A DNA stretch of 64,000 nt from Siminovitchia terrae (GTDB taxonomy: Bacteria; Bacillota; Bacilli; Bacillales; Bacillaceae_C), in the NCBI RefSeq assembly GCF_003605405.2, contig NZ_QYTW02000004.1:150120-214119 (forward strand), in the 5' to 3' direction. Shown here in pieces: positions 9,379-18,300 of the stretch. The position numbers and the translations under genes are program-made. The number at the start of each line of letters is the position of its first letter. Position 1 is the stretch's first letter. Below the pieces are notes generated by a model. That model ran no database searches and was not told where the DNA came from. It saw only the letters and a list, made by a program, of their open reading frames with translations.

Positions 9379-9690
9379 TGCGTCACCAGAAAATAAAGAA
9401 TTTTAGTTCATCCCTGTCTTCCAATGAGGACAGGGATGAGCTTGTTTTTTAATTAATCGTAAATGTGTGAAGCTAATGTCAAATGGGTAATTGAATACAA
9501 TATGATGGTCATCCCCACGCTTAAAGCTGGCGAAGGAGAACGGATTCATTCATAAACAGCTGCTCACGAAAAGATAAAAGAAGTATTTGAGCTATTAGTA
9601 CAGGATAAAACTACAAAGAGGAAATCACGAACGAACTGTTCATAAGCGAGAAGCAGTTCGCAATCATATATACAACGAGATACATACCCT
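9379..9690 (+). pseudogene. gerE 5' fragment with upstream region (duplicate A)
   Basis: Bases 9379-9690 repeat the region 13865-14370 around intact gerE. Two deletions lie between short repeats: one at ATATGATGG removes about 90 bp or more of upstream sequence, and one at GAAGG removes the ribosome binding site and start. The coding part, from 9536, keeps the KREKEVFELLVQDKTTKEI and SEKTVRNHI region but has frameshifts. Similarity stops near 9690, where the gerE sequence would read CATGCAAAAG. Confidence 0.85.
9409..9450 (+). terminator. Terminator after the YiaA-like gene
   Basis: CATCCCTGTC / GACAGGGATG stem followed by AGCTTGTTTTTT. The same neighbourhood, diverged, occurs at about 13905, upstream of intact gerE. 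Confidence 0.8.
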
Positions 9691-9704
9691 TTGCAAAGAG
9701 AAAT

Positions 9705-9742
9705 CAGTCAGGAGCTGTGAGGAGCTCCTGACTGTTGTTTTT
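9705..9742 (+). terminator. Strong hairpin terminator
   Basis: CAGTCAGGAGCT / AGCTCCTGACTG, a perfect 12-bp stem with a 6-nt loop, followed by TTGTTTTT. No intact gene lies directly upstream. The stretch 9743-10070 shows no other gene. Confidence 0.8.
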
Positions 9743-10070
9743 ACTAAAGTAATAGATCGTGCAACAGAATGACATGTTAGACAGCTTCAATATTCTTGTC
9801 TATTGCATATCCATATATCACTTTTATAGATTTGCCCGTATAGTTTTTATTTTCTTCTCTAATTCTTTGATTCTGCTAAAGTTCTTGAAGAATTTTGGTA
9901 TATATTTTTCTTGAAATTACACCTATCGGAGACAGGAAAGCTTTCGATGCTCAAATTTATGCCGGGCAACTTCAACCCGCCTGTAGTTATCCGGTTATAG
10001 AAATACACATTCAAAAAAAGGTTGAATAGGCTAGAAATACTACAAATGATATTTAGATTGGAGTGAAGGA

Positions 10071-10919
10071 TTGTTGATACGACTGGCAGGGGTACAATTT
10101 CAACAAAGTGGCATGTGGCCATCTGATAGTATTGAAAGTGTAATCATTCAACGAATGCATGAAGATCCAATCGTTTATAGGTATCAATCCATGGATGAAT
10201 TATCGTTTGAACTCAAGTTGCGAAAAAACATCATAGTAAGTGCAAGATCCATGAATCAAGGCCATTCAGATTTTGCAATCTTTGCAAAGTCTCGTTGTAA
10301 TCCCCAATATTGGCTATTGACAAGTGTCGGCGGATTCCAGTTAAGGTATGGTGTAAAACCATCTGATGCGATTCGAGACATTTACAAAAATAGTTCACTA
10401 TATGCGTTTGAATGTGCTACTGCAATGATGATTATCTATTACCATGCTGTTCTAAATAGTATTGATGAACATTTATTTAATCAATTATTCCAAAACCTCT
10501 ATTTATATAGCTGGCATTCTGATCCTGACCTCGGAATACACAACGTTAAAACGAGTCATTTCTTACCCGGAGATGTCGTCTACTTTAATAATCCAGATTT
10601 TAATCCAGAAACCCCTTGGTGGAGAGGAGAAAATGCCGTTGTTCTCGATGATGGCACATATTTTGGACATGGAGTGGGAATAAGGAACGCTAACCAAATG
10701 ATCCAAGCTCTAAATAAGACTAGGAGGCCGGGGAGTAATCAATCAGTCTATCTGGAAAATTTAGCCACAAGACCAGCGTTTCAACATTTGGCAAAATATT
10801 CGATGATGCCACGCGGTTATAATCGGCATATCATAATCTTCCATAACGAAACTTCAATTTCATATGATCGATACCTATACTATTTAACTTCATTCAGCAG
10901 AAGTCTCCCACTTCTATAA
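10071..10919 (+). CDS. tgl: Spore-coat protein-glutamine gamma-glutamyltransferase, 3' end altered by element
   Basis: Cross-links spore-coat proteins by epsilon-(gamma-glutamyl)lysine bonds. Recognised by similarity to Bacillus Tgl: [38 protein letters not shown] with the catalytic Cys, [28 protein letters not shown] with acidic catalytic residues, and FGHGVGI. A TTG start at 10071 follows GGAGTGAAGGA. The known protein is about 245 residues; this one runs about 37 longer. Its last 11 codons ([11 protein letters not shown] plus stop) lie mostly inside element copy 3, so the native 3' end was probably replaced. The core looks intact. Confidence 0.85.
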   Translation: MLIRLAGVQFQQSGMWPSDSIESVIIQRMHEDPIVYRYQSMDELSFELKLRKNIIVSARSMNQGHSDFAIFAKSRCNPQYWLLTSVGGFQLRYGVKPSDAIRDIYKNSSLYAFECATAMMIIYYHAVLNSIDEHLFNQLFQNLYLYSWHSDPDLGIHNVKTSHFLPGDVVYFNNPDFNPETPWWRGENAVVLDDGTYFGHGVGIRNANQMIQALNKTRRPGSNQSVYLENLATRPAFQHLAKYSMMPRGYNRHIIIFHNETSISYDRYLYYLTSFSRSLPLL

Positions 10920-11077
10920 GTGGTGAGATGAATGCCTATTGGTATTCCATTCAGTGGGGGTTCAAACTCCGTCTGAATAAAGCTAAAGCCCCCGGCGGAT
11001 GCAACAGATTTTCAGAGGAAATTTATCGAGCGGAGCTCGATAAAATCTGGGCGCAAATACGCCAAGGCGCATTTGAT
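10888..11077 (+). repeat. 190-bp structured element, copy 3
   Basis: Full length, between TTTAA and the CATTTGAT end. It is inserted in the 3' part of tgl and supplies the stop codon. Hairpin 2 is weakened here (CTCCGT in place of CCCCGG). Confidence 0.93.
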
Positions 11078-11299
11078 ATAAGGTTTATAATCAGATGAAC
11101 AATATAAACTTTATCCCCATGAAAATGCTCAAATCAGACGACAAATCCCAATGTGGCTTTAAGATTAAGCGGACGGCAGCAGCCAGTTATTTTTCCTTTG
11201 TAGGAGCTTTCCGGTTTGGATGGGTCTTTTTTTTTGCGATTACCCACTATGATGGGAGGAACTGATTGATGAACAATAGTTGTAAAGAATCAGCATATT

Positions 11300-11640
11300 T
11301 ACAGATTACTGACCCAGTTCAACATTTCCAGTAAAGCGCCTTTATATCCCATATTCCACACATCGGTAACACTGATCAAGGCTATGTAGATTTGGTTGTA
11401 AATGGTATTCTTGTTTTTTCCATACAGCTTTTTCAAGATTTACTTACTTGAAAAACAGTGCAATCGGCTTTCGGGTAGAGGTCGCTGATTTCCTGTGCGT
11501 TAATTTTTGCATCGCTGCACACAATGGAAATGTTGTTTCTCCTCACTGTCCACGATTTCTATCAAACGGAGAGGATGTTTCATACGGCCGATTTTGACGA
11601 CGACATCCCGGGTGATTGGAGATGACAAATCAACAGGTAA
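11300..11640 (-). pseudogene. IS4-family transposase remnant (C-terminal part)
   Basis: Reading the minus strand gives pieces such as LRLIEIVDSE, INAQEISDLY and KKLYGKNKNTIYNQIYIALI in shifting frames. These match the C-terminal region of IS4-type DDE transposases (the YREK-side segment is largely deleted). Frameshifts and a deletion make it inactive. The neighbouring 11078-11299 shows no gene I can name. Confidence 0.7.
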
Positions 11641-11663
11641 TTCTTAAATGATATGTACACTGT

Positions 11664-12617
11664 TTAGGAATTTACACTAGAATGTTCACCTATTATTAAT
11701 TTAAACTCTTCCTCGTTAAGGATTTTTAAGTCTTTCCCTTTTTCAATAAATTCATAGGCTTTACGTTCCTTGGAACTCATCCCACTTTCGCCAACAACCT
11801 TGTTATCTTGTTTACCAACGACAAGATAATCAGTCGTTCCACTTACCCCACTTTTAATTTTTCCACCAAGGTTAACAACTGTTTGCATCGCATCTCTTCG
11901 ATCAAAAGCCTTAAGCTCTCCAGTAAAAACGATATTTTTATTGTATAACGGATGATTGGCGTCAAAGCTTTCGGTGGTTGCAGTAATATCCGTAACTTTT
12001 ATCTTTTTAAAATTACCTTTCCCTTGCCGAAAGGTGGAATTAGCCTTTAATTCTGTAAAACTTCTTACAGGGATGGAGGGAAAAGTACTCAAATATGTAT
12101 GAATTGATCTTCTTCTTTTTGTTTCAATGGATTTAATTACAAGCTCTGCACATGCCCTAGCATCGGAAAGAGCGTTATGGTGACCATTTAATGTTATTCC
12201 GAACCTTTTAGTTCTCTCTTTTAAGGAATTACCGATTCCTTCTCCTCTGCAAGCTCTAGTACTAATAGGGATACTACATATATAGTTGAATTCTGGCAAC
12301 TCAAAGGAATATGTGGTCAGGCAATTTTTGAGTACACTCATATCGAATTGAGCATTATGTGCAATCACGTAATTTTCCTTGTTGAAATAATATGAAATTT
12401 CGTTCCAAACCTTATCAAATTTAGGGGCATCTTTAATATCTACCAAATTAATACCATGCACTTTGGAAAAGTCCGGATCCATTACTAAAGTGGGAGGTTG
12501 AATTAAAAAGTACTTTTCGTCAATAATCTTCTTCTCCTGAACAAATACGATCCCTAATGAGCATGCACTATCCAGCTTATTGTTTGCGATCTCAAAATCA
12601 ATAGCTATAAAATCCAT
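11664..12617 (-). CDS. DnaQ-like 3'-5' exonuclease with C-terminal BRCT domain
   Basis: 317 residues. An N-terminal DEDDh exonuclease domain (about 1-165) has ExoI FIAIDFEIA, ExoII HNAQFDMSVL and ExoIII HHNALSDARA, so the catalytic set is complete. A BRCT domain follows (about 222-305: NIVFTGEL, LGGKIKSGVSGTTDYLVVG, KAYEFIEKG), of the DNA-ligase type. This exonuclease-BRCT fusion is known in Firmicutes and is probably involved in DNA repair or editing. The ATG at 12617 follows AGGAGGATG. It stands alone between mobile-element debris. Confidence 0.88.
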   Translation of the reverse strand: MDFIAIDFEIANNKLDSACSLGIVFVQEKKIIDEKYFLIQPPTLVMDPDFSKVHGINLVDIKDAPKFDKVWNEISYYFNKENYVIAHNAQFDMSVLKNCLTTYSFELPEFNYICSIPISTRACRGEGIGNSLKERTKRFGITLNGHHNALSDARACAELVIKSIETKRRRSIHTYLSTFPSIPVRSFTELKANSTFRQGKGNFKKIKVTDITATTESFDANHPLYNKNIVFTGELKAFDRRDAMQTVVNLGGKIKSGVSGTTDYLVVGKQDNKVVGESGMSSKERKAYEFIEKGKDLKILNEEEFKLIIGEHSSVNS

Positions 12618-12698
12618 TTTTTCATCATCCTCCTATTTTTCTAGTGAAATTTACCTAGCGATTATATACAAATAAACACGACCTTTTTTCGATCGTGC

Positions 12699-13000
12699 TC
12701 AACCCTCTGTATGTTCTCTTTTTGGCTTGAAAATTTCTAATTCGTTTTTCGATGTTTTTTCATAAGTGAATTCAATTTCACCTTTAATATCTGTGACTGT
12801 GTCCTTTATAGAAACGATGTCACCATGCAGCTTATGGACATTAAAAGAAAGGTTTTCTAATTTTGCATCTGATTCTTGCTGACGATCACGTAAGGCCAAT
12901 GCCATTTCTTTTACCTCGTCTAACGCTTCTAGTTTTTATAGAATTAAGTCTAGCTTATTTTCCAAGGGAATCATCTTTCCCTGTAGTAATTGCAACGCTT
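12699..13000 (-). pseudogene. Decayed coiled-coil protein
   Basis: The minus strand keeps an open 68-residue coil (ALRDRQQESDAKLENLS...KLHGDIVSIKDTVTDIKG). Upstream of it, pieces in other frames (LQGKMIPLENKLDLIL, KLEALDEVKEMA) continue the same coil, broken by stop codons. This type of Bacillus coiled-coil gene often starts with a DNA-binding segment; none is left here. Probably non-functional. Confidence 0.6.
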
Positions 13001-13135
13001 TTGGTTAATCATCCAATTCATCAAATCCATCACCATATTCCTCGTTATCCTCATGTTATACAACTTTATCAGCTCTTTAACCTTTTTCTCCGGATTTGAC
13101 GCCAAATCATGGAACACCGCAGGGGGGTTCCTTAA

Positions 13136-13325
13136 CTTCATTCAGCAGAAGTCTCCCACTTTTATAAGTGGTGAGATGAATGCCTATTGGTATTCCATTC
13201 AGTGGGGGTTCAAACTCCGGCTGAATAAAGCTAAAGCCTTCGGCGGATGCAACAGATTTTCAGAGGAAATTTATCAAGCGGAGCTCGATAAAATCTGGGC
13301 GCAAATACGCCAAGGCGCATTTGAT
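13136..13325 (+). repeat. 190-bp structured element, copy 4
   Basis: Full length after CTTAA, ending CATTTGAT. One arm of the long stem carries a substitution (TTATCAAGC), giving one mismatch. Confidence 0.92.
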
Positions 13326-13389
13326 TTTTTCAAAAGCTTTCCTCTGAAGAAAAAATAACTTCTTGCCCAGCCCACATTCACTTTATAAT

Positions 13390-13560
13390 TTATTTGATTA
13401 TTATCAGTTCTTCCGAGTAAATAGTTTTTGACATTTCAAAAAGACTCGTTATTTTATTTACTGTATCAATTGGCGGCATTTTAGTGCCATTCTCGTATGC
13501 TGTATATGTTGTCCGCGCTACACTTGATTTTTCAGCTACGTAGCCCTAAGACACTTTCTC
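13390..13560 (-). pseudogene. Xre-family HTH repressor remnant
   Basis: The minus strand encodes GYVAEKSSVARTTYTAYENG then TKMPPIDTVNKITSLFEMSK and a stop at 13390. This is the second half of an Xre/Cro HTH domain. The N-terminal half is absent and no start codon is available. It lies between element copies 4 and 5. Confidence 0.7.
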
Positions 13561-13672
13561 TGGGCTACTTTAACCGACGCGAAAAAACTGCCACCAGGCC
13601 TTATTTTATATACTCTATTATGACTGTTTCTATTAGTAACTTCAATTGATATTCTTTTTTGTTAGACTTTAA

Positions 13673-13862
13673 CTTCATTCAGCAGAAGTCTCCCACTTCT
13701 GTAAGTGGTGAGATGAATGCTTATTGGTATTCTATTCAGTGGGGGTTCAAACCCCGGCTGAATAAAGTTAAAGCCTTTGGCGGATGCCACAGATTTTCAG
13801 AGGAAATTTATCGAGCGGAGCTCGATAAAATCTGGGCGCAAATACGCCAAGGCGCATTTGAT
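13673..13862 (+). repeat. 190-bp structured element, copy 5
   Basis: Full length between TTTAA and GCATTTGAT. The bases just after it (ATACGTCACC) begin the gerE-upstream block that is also duplicated at 9379. Confidence 0.93.
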
Positions 13863-14225
13863 ATACGTCACCAAAAATAATTAAAAAACTTTATTTTATC
13901 TCGGGTAATCCAATGAGGATAAAGATGAGCGTGTTTGATCGCAAATGCGTAAAACTAATGTCAAATGGGGCTTTGGATACATATGATGGAATGAAGGACA
14001 TTTCGTGCTCCACCTTGTTTTTGAAGGCTTTTCCTATAGATAAAAACCATGGGAAGTTTGATGGAACAGGCATCAGCATGAAAAATGCAGTGAATCATTG
14101 CCTATTTATGTTTTTCTTGCCATTCCCATGTCACTCCCATTATTGGATTCACATATGATGGTGATGACAAAGTTAATACCCATCCCCACGGTTGAAGCTG
14201 GCGAAGGCAAGGAGGGTTACAATAG

Positions 14226-14450
14226 TTGAAGGAGAACGAATTCACTCATAAACCGCTGCTCACGAAAAGAGAAAAAGAAGTATTTGAGCTATTAGTTCAG
14301 GATAAAACTACAAAGGAAATCGCGAACGAACTGTTCATAAGCGAGAAGACAGTTCGCAATCATATATCCAACGCCATGCAAAAGCTTGGAGTTAAGGGGC
14401 GTTCTCAAGCTGTAGTTGAACTTTTACGCATGGGAGAACTAAAGCTATAG
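14226..14450 (+). CDS. gerE: Spore germination/late sporulation regulator GerE
   Basis: A 74-residue LuxR-type DNA-binding protein that adjusts SigK-dependent mother-cell and coat gene expression. The HTH (KREKEVFELLVQDKTTKEIANELFISEKTVRNHISNAMQKLGV) is almost unchanged from B. subtilis, and the length is exact. The TTG start at 14226 follows AAGGAGG at 9 nt. In Bacillus it follows ysmA directly; here about 6.2 kb of mobile debris separates them. A terminator follows. Confidence 0.97.
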   Translation: MKENEFTHKPLLTKREKEVFELLVQDKTTKEIANELFISEKTVRNHISNAMQKLGVKGRSQAVVELLRMGELKL

Positions 14451-14456
14451 CTGAAA

Positions 14457-14487
14457 AACCGGCTGTCCGTATGGAGGCCGGTTTTGT
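14457..14487 (+). terminator. gerE terminator
   Basis: AACCGGC / GCCGGTT hairpin followed by TTGTTG. The same terminator ends the gerE 3' fragment at about 20040. Confidence 0.75.
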
Positions 14488-14612
14488 TGTGGAGTAAGCT
14501 TACATTAATTTAAGAAATATGGTCAACTTGAGAAGTGTCCGTTCGATCGTCTCTGTGCTATATCTAGATTCGTTTATAATTAGTCTCAACTATTAAGGAT
14601 ATTTTCTTTAAT

Positions 14613-15353
14613 TCAGTTTTCGAAATTATGCACCTTAAAACAGAGGCTCGTACGATTATTAACCTCAAACTTGTCGTAAAGGCTCTGCACATGTTTCTTT
14701 ACAGTATTCACGCTAATAAATAACATGTCGGCAATTTGTTTATTTGAGAATCCCTTCTGTACATAGCGTAACACTTCTCTCTCTCTTGGTGTCAAGGAAT
14801 TTTCAAAGAAAAAATTTCCTGTTTTTTTCAATAACAAGTGCTCATGGAATCTTTGTGCTAAATATCTTGATATGATTTCAAGACACATGACCTTATTTTC
14901 ATTAATTTTCTTTTTGTTTCTTGAAGAAATATCTACTAACCCAACAACTTGGCTGTCCTTTACTAAAAATATTGCCGTGTTGTTGTAAATTCCATATTTT
15001 TTCATAAAACTATTGAAATACTCATTTTTTTCATATTCTATTTTTGGAAGGTCGAGAAGCCCAATTACGCGACGCTTAGGGATAATGTGCTTTAGTTTGT
15101 GAGGAAGTACTGGATCTGCTTCCAAATAATTGTCTAAATAATCTTTAGTGATGTCTTTATCAATATTGATAGTAACTGGGTCAAAGAGGTTATTTTGCTC
15201 GTCGCACAGCCAAAAGTTCATTTTATGAAATCCGAACAACTTTTCAAAAGCAAGCAGGACCTCTTTACGAAAATTATTATCTTCTACTTTTATATCATCC
15301 ATAAAAGAAAGTATTTTTTGATAACTTTTTTCATTTAAAGAAAATTGACTCAT
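14613..15353 (-). CDS. LuxR-type transcriptional regulator with N-terminal GAF-like domain
   Basis: 246 residues. The C-terminal LuxR HTH (about 182-240: LTPREREVLRYVQKGFSNKQIADMLFISVNTVKKHVQSLYDK) is complete. The N-terminal 165 residues look like a GAF/sensor-type fold, with IFLVKDSQVVGLVDISSR. The ATG at 15353 follows GGAGGTTACGTC. A perfect palindrome at 15368 just upstream may be its own operator. Divergent from a flavin amine oxidase locus it may control (inference). Confidence 0.8.
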   Translation of the reverse strand: MSQFSLNEKSYQKILSFMDDIKVEDNNFRKEVLLAFEKLFGFHKMNFWLCDEQNNLFDPVTINIDKDITKDYLDNYLEADPVLPHKLKHIIPKRRVIGLLDLPKIEYEKNEYFNSFMKKYGIYNNTAIFLVKDSQVVGLVDISSRNKKKINENKVMCLEIISRYLAQRFHEHLLLKKTGNFFFENSLTPREREVLRYVQKGFSNKQIADMLFISVNTVKKHVQSLYDKFEVNNRTSLCFKVHNFEN

Positions 15354-15367
15354 GACGTAACCTCCTG

Positions 15368-15382
15368 TTTTACATAATGTAA
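15368..15382. promoter_or_regulatory. Palindromic operator candidate TTTACATAATGTAAA
   Basis: Perfect 15-nt palindrome, 15 bp before the LuxR-type gene start, in the divergent region towards 15531. Probable regulator binding site. Confidence 0.5.
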
Positions 15383-15530
15383 AGGCTTTCTCAGGTCAAT
15401 ATATTACATTATTTTTCTATTTAGTCAAATAGTCCATAAATATGGTCTGTTTGGGTAATACAATTTTTGCTATGTGTTTTAGATAATAAATTTATAGAAG
15501 TTAATAATCTGTCATAAAGGGGCAGAGCAA

Positions 15531-15947
15531 ATGGCGGCTAAACACTATGATGTCATTTTCATTGGACCAGGTTTTAGAGGAATTACTGCAGTCTGGAAGC
15601 TGCACTTTATTTGGAGCGGCGGGCATGATAGTCTAGGGCGGCAGAGCCAGCTTGACATATATACCTGGCTTCCTGGCTGGGAAATCATGCCCGCAGAGGC
15701 CCCATTTCAAGTTGCTGGAGGTCATTCTTCGGATTTTTCCTGTATTATGCAGGGGAAATTTCGCCCAATATGCCCCTTGAAATGGGAAAAGCCATTACGA
15801 GAAGGAGGTTTTTGCAATGGCAAGTGTACACGTCCTGTATGGAACATAAGTCATGGAAGAAGCACTATCAATGGTGCCGAAATCATTAACGCGGATTCTG
15901 TCATTGATGCATTGATAAGTTTCAAGAAAACACTTCAATTAAATTAA
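15531..15947 (+). pseudogene. Degenerate ORF starting with an FAD-binding motif
   Basis: The frame opens with AAKHYDVIFIGPGFRGITAVWKL, an amine-oxidase-like Rossmann start with damaged glycines. It then turns into sequence without recognisable domain structure (many W, P and G). It looks like a mosaic of gene fragments and not a working protein. A good ribosome binding site (GGGGCAG, weak; GAGAAGGAGG internally at about 15808) does not rescue it. Confidence 0.5.
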
Positions 15948-15974
15948 AATATATACAATAGGAGGATGACAGGT

Positions 15975-17312
15975 ATGGGAAAAAGTGTTACAGAGGTTTA
16001 TGATGCCATTATTATTGGAGCGGGATTTGCGGGACTTACGGCTGCCCGTGAATTGGAAATGCTTGGACGCAGTGTTCTTATCCTAGAGGCACGGGAGCGC
16101 TTGGGTGGCAGGACCTGGATGGATAGAAGGCTTGGCTGTGATCTCGAATTGGGAGGTACGTATGTACATTGGTACCAGCCGCATTTATGGAGTGAACTCA
16201 CACGTTATAATCTGGACATATTCGAAGCGGAACCTGCTAAGAAGGCTTACTGGATAACGGATAGAAAGGTTAAATCCGGAACAATGGAAGAGCTCCGTTC
16301 TATTCTAAATGAGAGCTATGAACGAATGATGAAAGAAGTAACTGCATTTTATCCTTTTCCGTTTGAGATGCAAAAGAATATTTCTAAGGAATTTGACAGC
16401 ATATCAATCTCTGAGTTTATTGAAAAATTTGATTTAACAAAGGAACAACAGGATTTGATCAGCAGTTCAATGGGGATTAATTACAGTGGTCCTCCGGAAG
16501 AAGGCGCGGCCACCCAGATGTTCCGTTGGTGGGCTTTTTCACAGGGGAACCGGGCTATTTTTACCGACACTGCCGGGCGATTCAAAATCAAAGGGGGGAC
16601 AAGGGCTCTCGTAGAGGCGATTGCATCAGATGTAGAAGCGGAAATAAAATATTCTTCCGTTGTTTCTTCCGTGGAAAACAACGATGGGAATATGGGTGTT
16701 CAAACGAAAGACGGGGAAATATTTTATTCGAAAACGGCGATTGTAACAGTACCGTTGAGCACATTGGATAAAATTGATTTTAAACCCGCGCTTTCAGAAT
16801 TGAAGCAGGCTTTTATAAGCGAAAAGCAAGTTTCTAAAGGAGTAAAAGTATGGGCGAGGATCAAAGGGGTGCTTGAACCATTCGTAACATATGCTCCTGT
16901 TGGCTATCCACTGCAGTCCATTTACTATGAATCTCAAGTGGAGGGAGATACAATTGTTGTCGGATTCGGATCGGATGCAAACAGGTTGAATTTGAAGGAC
17001 CGAGACGCGGTGGAGCAAGCTATTAGGCTTTGGCTGCCTGAGGTCGAAGTGATGGAAGTGACCGGGCATGACTGGACGAATGATGAATTTTCAAAGGAAA
17101 CATGGCCCATGTTAAAACCGAACCAATTGACTTCTTATGTAGAAGAAATGCGGCGTCCGGAAAATGGATTATATTTGGCAGGGACTACTTATGCAAATGG
17201 CTGGGCAGGATTTATCGACGGGGCCATTGAAAATGCCATTAATACCGGGAGAAAGGTTCATCATTATTTGAAAAAGGAGGACAGCTGTTTAAAACATAAA
17301 GATATTTTTTGA
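15975..17312 (+). CDS. Flavin monoamine oxidase family protein
   Basis: 445 residues. The FAD-binding motif DAIIIGAGFAGLTAARELEM leads, then LILEARERLGGRT, the substrate-domain GGTYVHW, and a C-terminal FAD segment (GLYLAGTTYANGWAGFIDGAIENAINTG). This is the amine oxidase/putrescine oxidase superfamily, releasing aldehyde, ammonia and H2O2 from an amine. The start at 15975 lies 9 nt after AGGAGG; the ATG at 15966 would be too close. Substrate unknown. Decayed agmatinase and aldehyde dehydrogenase genes at 25-27 kb would suit polyamine catabolism, but linkage is loose. Confidence 0.88.
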   Translation: MGKSVTEVYDAIIIGAGFAGLTAARELEMLGRSVLILEARERLGGRTWMDRRLGCDLELGGTYVHWYQPHLWSELTRYNLDIFEAEPAKKAYWITDRKVKSGTMEELRSILNESYERMMKEVTAFYPFPFEMQKNISKEFDSISISEFIEKFDLTKEQQDLISSSMGINYSGPPEEGAATQMFRWWAFSQGNRAIFTDTAGRFKIKGGTRALVEAIASDVEAEIKYSSVVSSVENNDGNMGVQTKDGEIFYSKTAIVTVPLSTLDKIDFKPALSELKQAFISEKQVSKGVKVWARIKGVLEPFVTYAPVGYPLQSIYYESQVEGDTIVVGFGSDANRLNLKDRDAVEQAIRLWLPEVEVMEVTGHDWTNDEFSKETWPMLKPNQLTSYVEEMRRPENGLYLAGTTYANGWAGFIDGAIENAINTGRKVHHYLKKEDSCLKHKDIF

Positions 17313-17833
17313 TATGAGTAAAATGCTTATGGGCGAATAAAATGGGATTATGCCTTTTTATACCAGTAAATAGATAACGATAGCAGTAGGAGGTTACTCA
17401 TTCAAAATGATGTCCGCGGATTTATACGGAGTGGAGGGCATGATAGCGTTAATTGGTGAGTCAACTTACACAAAGTGGGCTTACTGGCAGGAAGAGGGGG
17501 TGGCGGGTTTTATTGCTGCCCGTGATTTTTCCAACTAAGGTTAGCGATATTTTTAATGATCATTTTTAGGACATTGTCATACAATGTAGGAAGGTCCAAT
17601 GTTGTTGTCCTAAAAGCACTATTGTTTTTTCTCGAATTACTGATTGGACACATTATAAAATTTTTAGTAGAAAGTACTTCACATTTCGTCTAATGTAATC
17701 TTTGGTATATATTGTTAAAATGATGATTAAATATTTGAATCAATAGAATCGAGAGTCTTAATTAGCTAAATATTATTGAAAATTAAGATTAAAAGAAATA
17801 AGAAGATCAAAAATATAAAAAGGAAATTTGATA

Positions 17834-17940
17834 TGAAAGCTACATTTAAGCCTAAAAAAGGGTGGTTTGACATTTTTTTGATAACGCTTACTTTTTTTAT
17901 TAGACAGCAACTATTCATTTATTTAACTTCATTCAGCAGA
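17834..17940 (+). pseudogene. 5' fragment of a membrane protein gene cut by element copy 6
   Basis: ATG at 17834 after AAAAGGAAATTTGAT encodes MKATFKPKKGWFDIFLITL and a hydrophobic run, then runs into the element. The C-terminal remnant of a transporter just downstream (18121) may be part of the same or a different gene. The stretch 17320-17830 shows only short unconnected frames. Confidence 0.4.
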
Positions 17941-18117
17941 AGTCTCCCATATCTGTAAGTGGTGAGATGAATGCATATTAGTATTCCATTCAGTGGGGGT
18001 TCAAACTCCGGCTGAATAAAATTAAAGCCTCCGGCGGATGCCACAGATTTTCAGAGGAAATTTATCGAGCTTAAGCTCGATAAAATCTGGGCCCAAATAC
18101 GCCAAGGCGCATTTGAT
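17927..18117 (+). repeat. 190-bp structured element, copy 6
   Basis: Full length (191 bp) between TTTAA and CATTTGAT. The long hairpin has a TTAA loop in place of GGA, keeping the 10-bp stem (TTTATCGAGC / GCTCGATAAA). The internal small ORF carries a TAG at codon 5, evidence against a protein role for the element. Confidence 0.93.
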
Positions 18118-18120
18118 TAA

Positions 18121-18277
18121 AGAAATGGGGGGATTATTAGTAAATGCCGTCATTTTTGTATGTGCATCATTGATGACTCAGCCGGTATCTAAAGAAACAA
18201 TTGAATTTTTCCCTGACATGGTTGAGGGACTCTACGAAGATCAAACACCAGTCTCATTACATGTTGGAATAAAATAA
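18121..18277 (+). pseudogene. C-terminal remnant of a solute symporter-like gene
   Basis: In frame: MGGLLVNAVIFVCASLMTQP then VSKETIEFFPDMVEGL and a stop at 18275. The last membrane helix followed by VS..IEFF resembles the C-terminus of sodium:solute symporters. The 5' part is absent and the element sits at its left end. Confidence 0.5.
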
Positions 18278-18300
18278 TAATTATACAGGAGGGTCCATCA

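Noticed and set aside
13891..14158. Small genes in both strands upstream of gerE
   Set aside because: No ribosome binding sites; the sequence is the non-coding block duplicated at 9379, where frames are not kept.
15531..15947. Novel 138-residue protein
   Set aside because: Begins as a damaged FAD motif and continues without domain character; better explained as decayed DNA.
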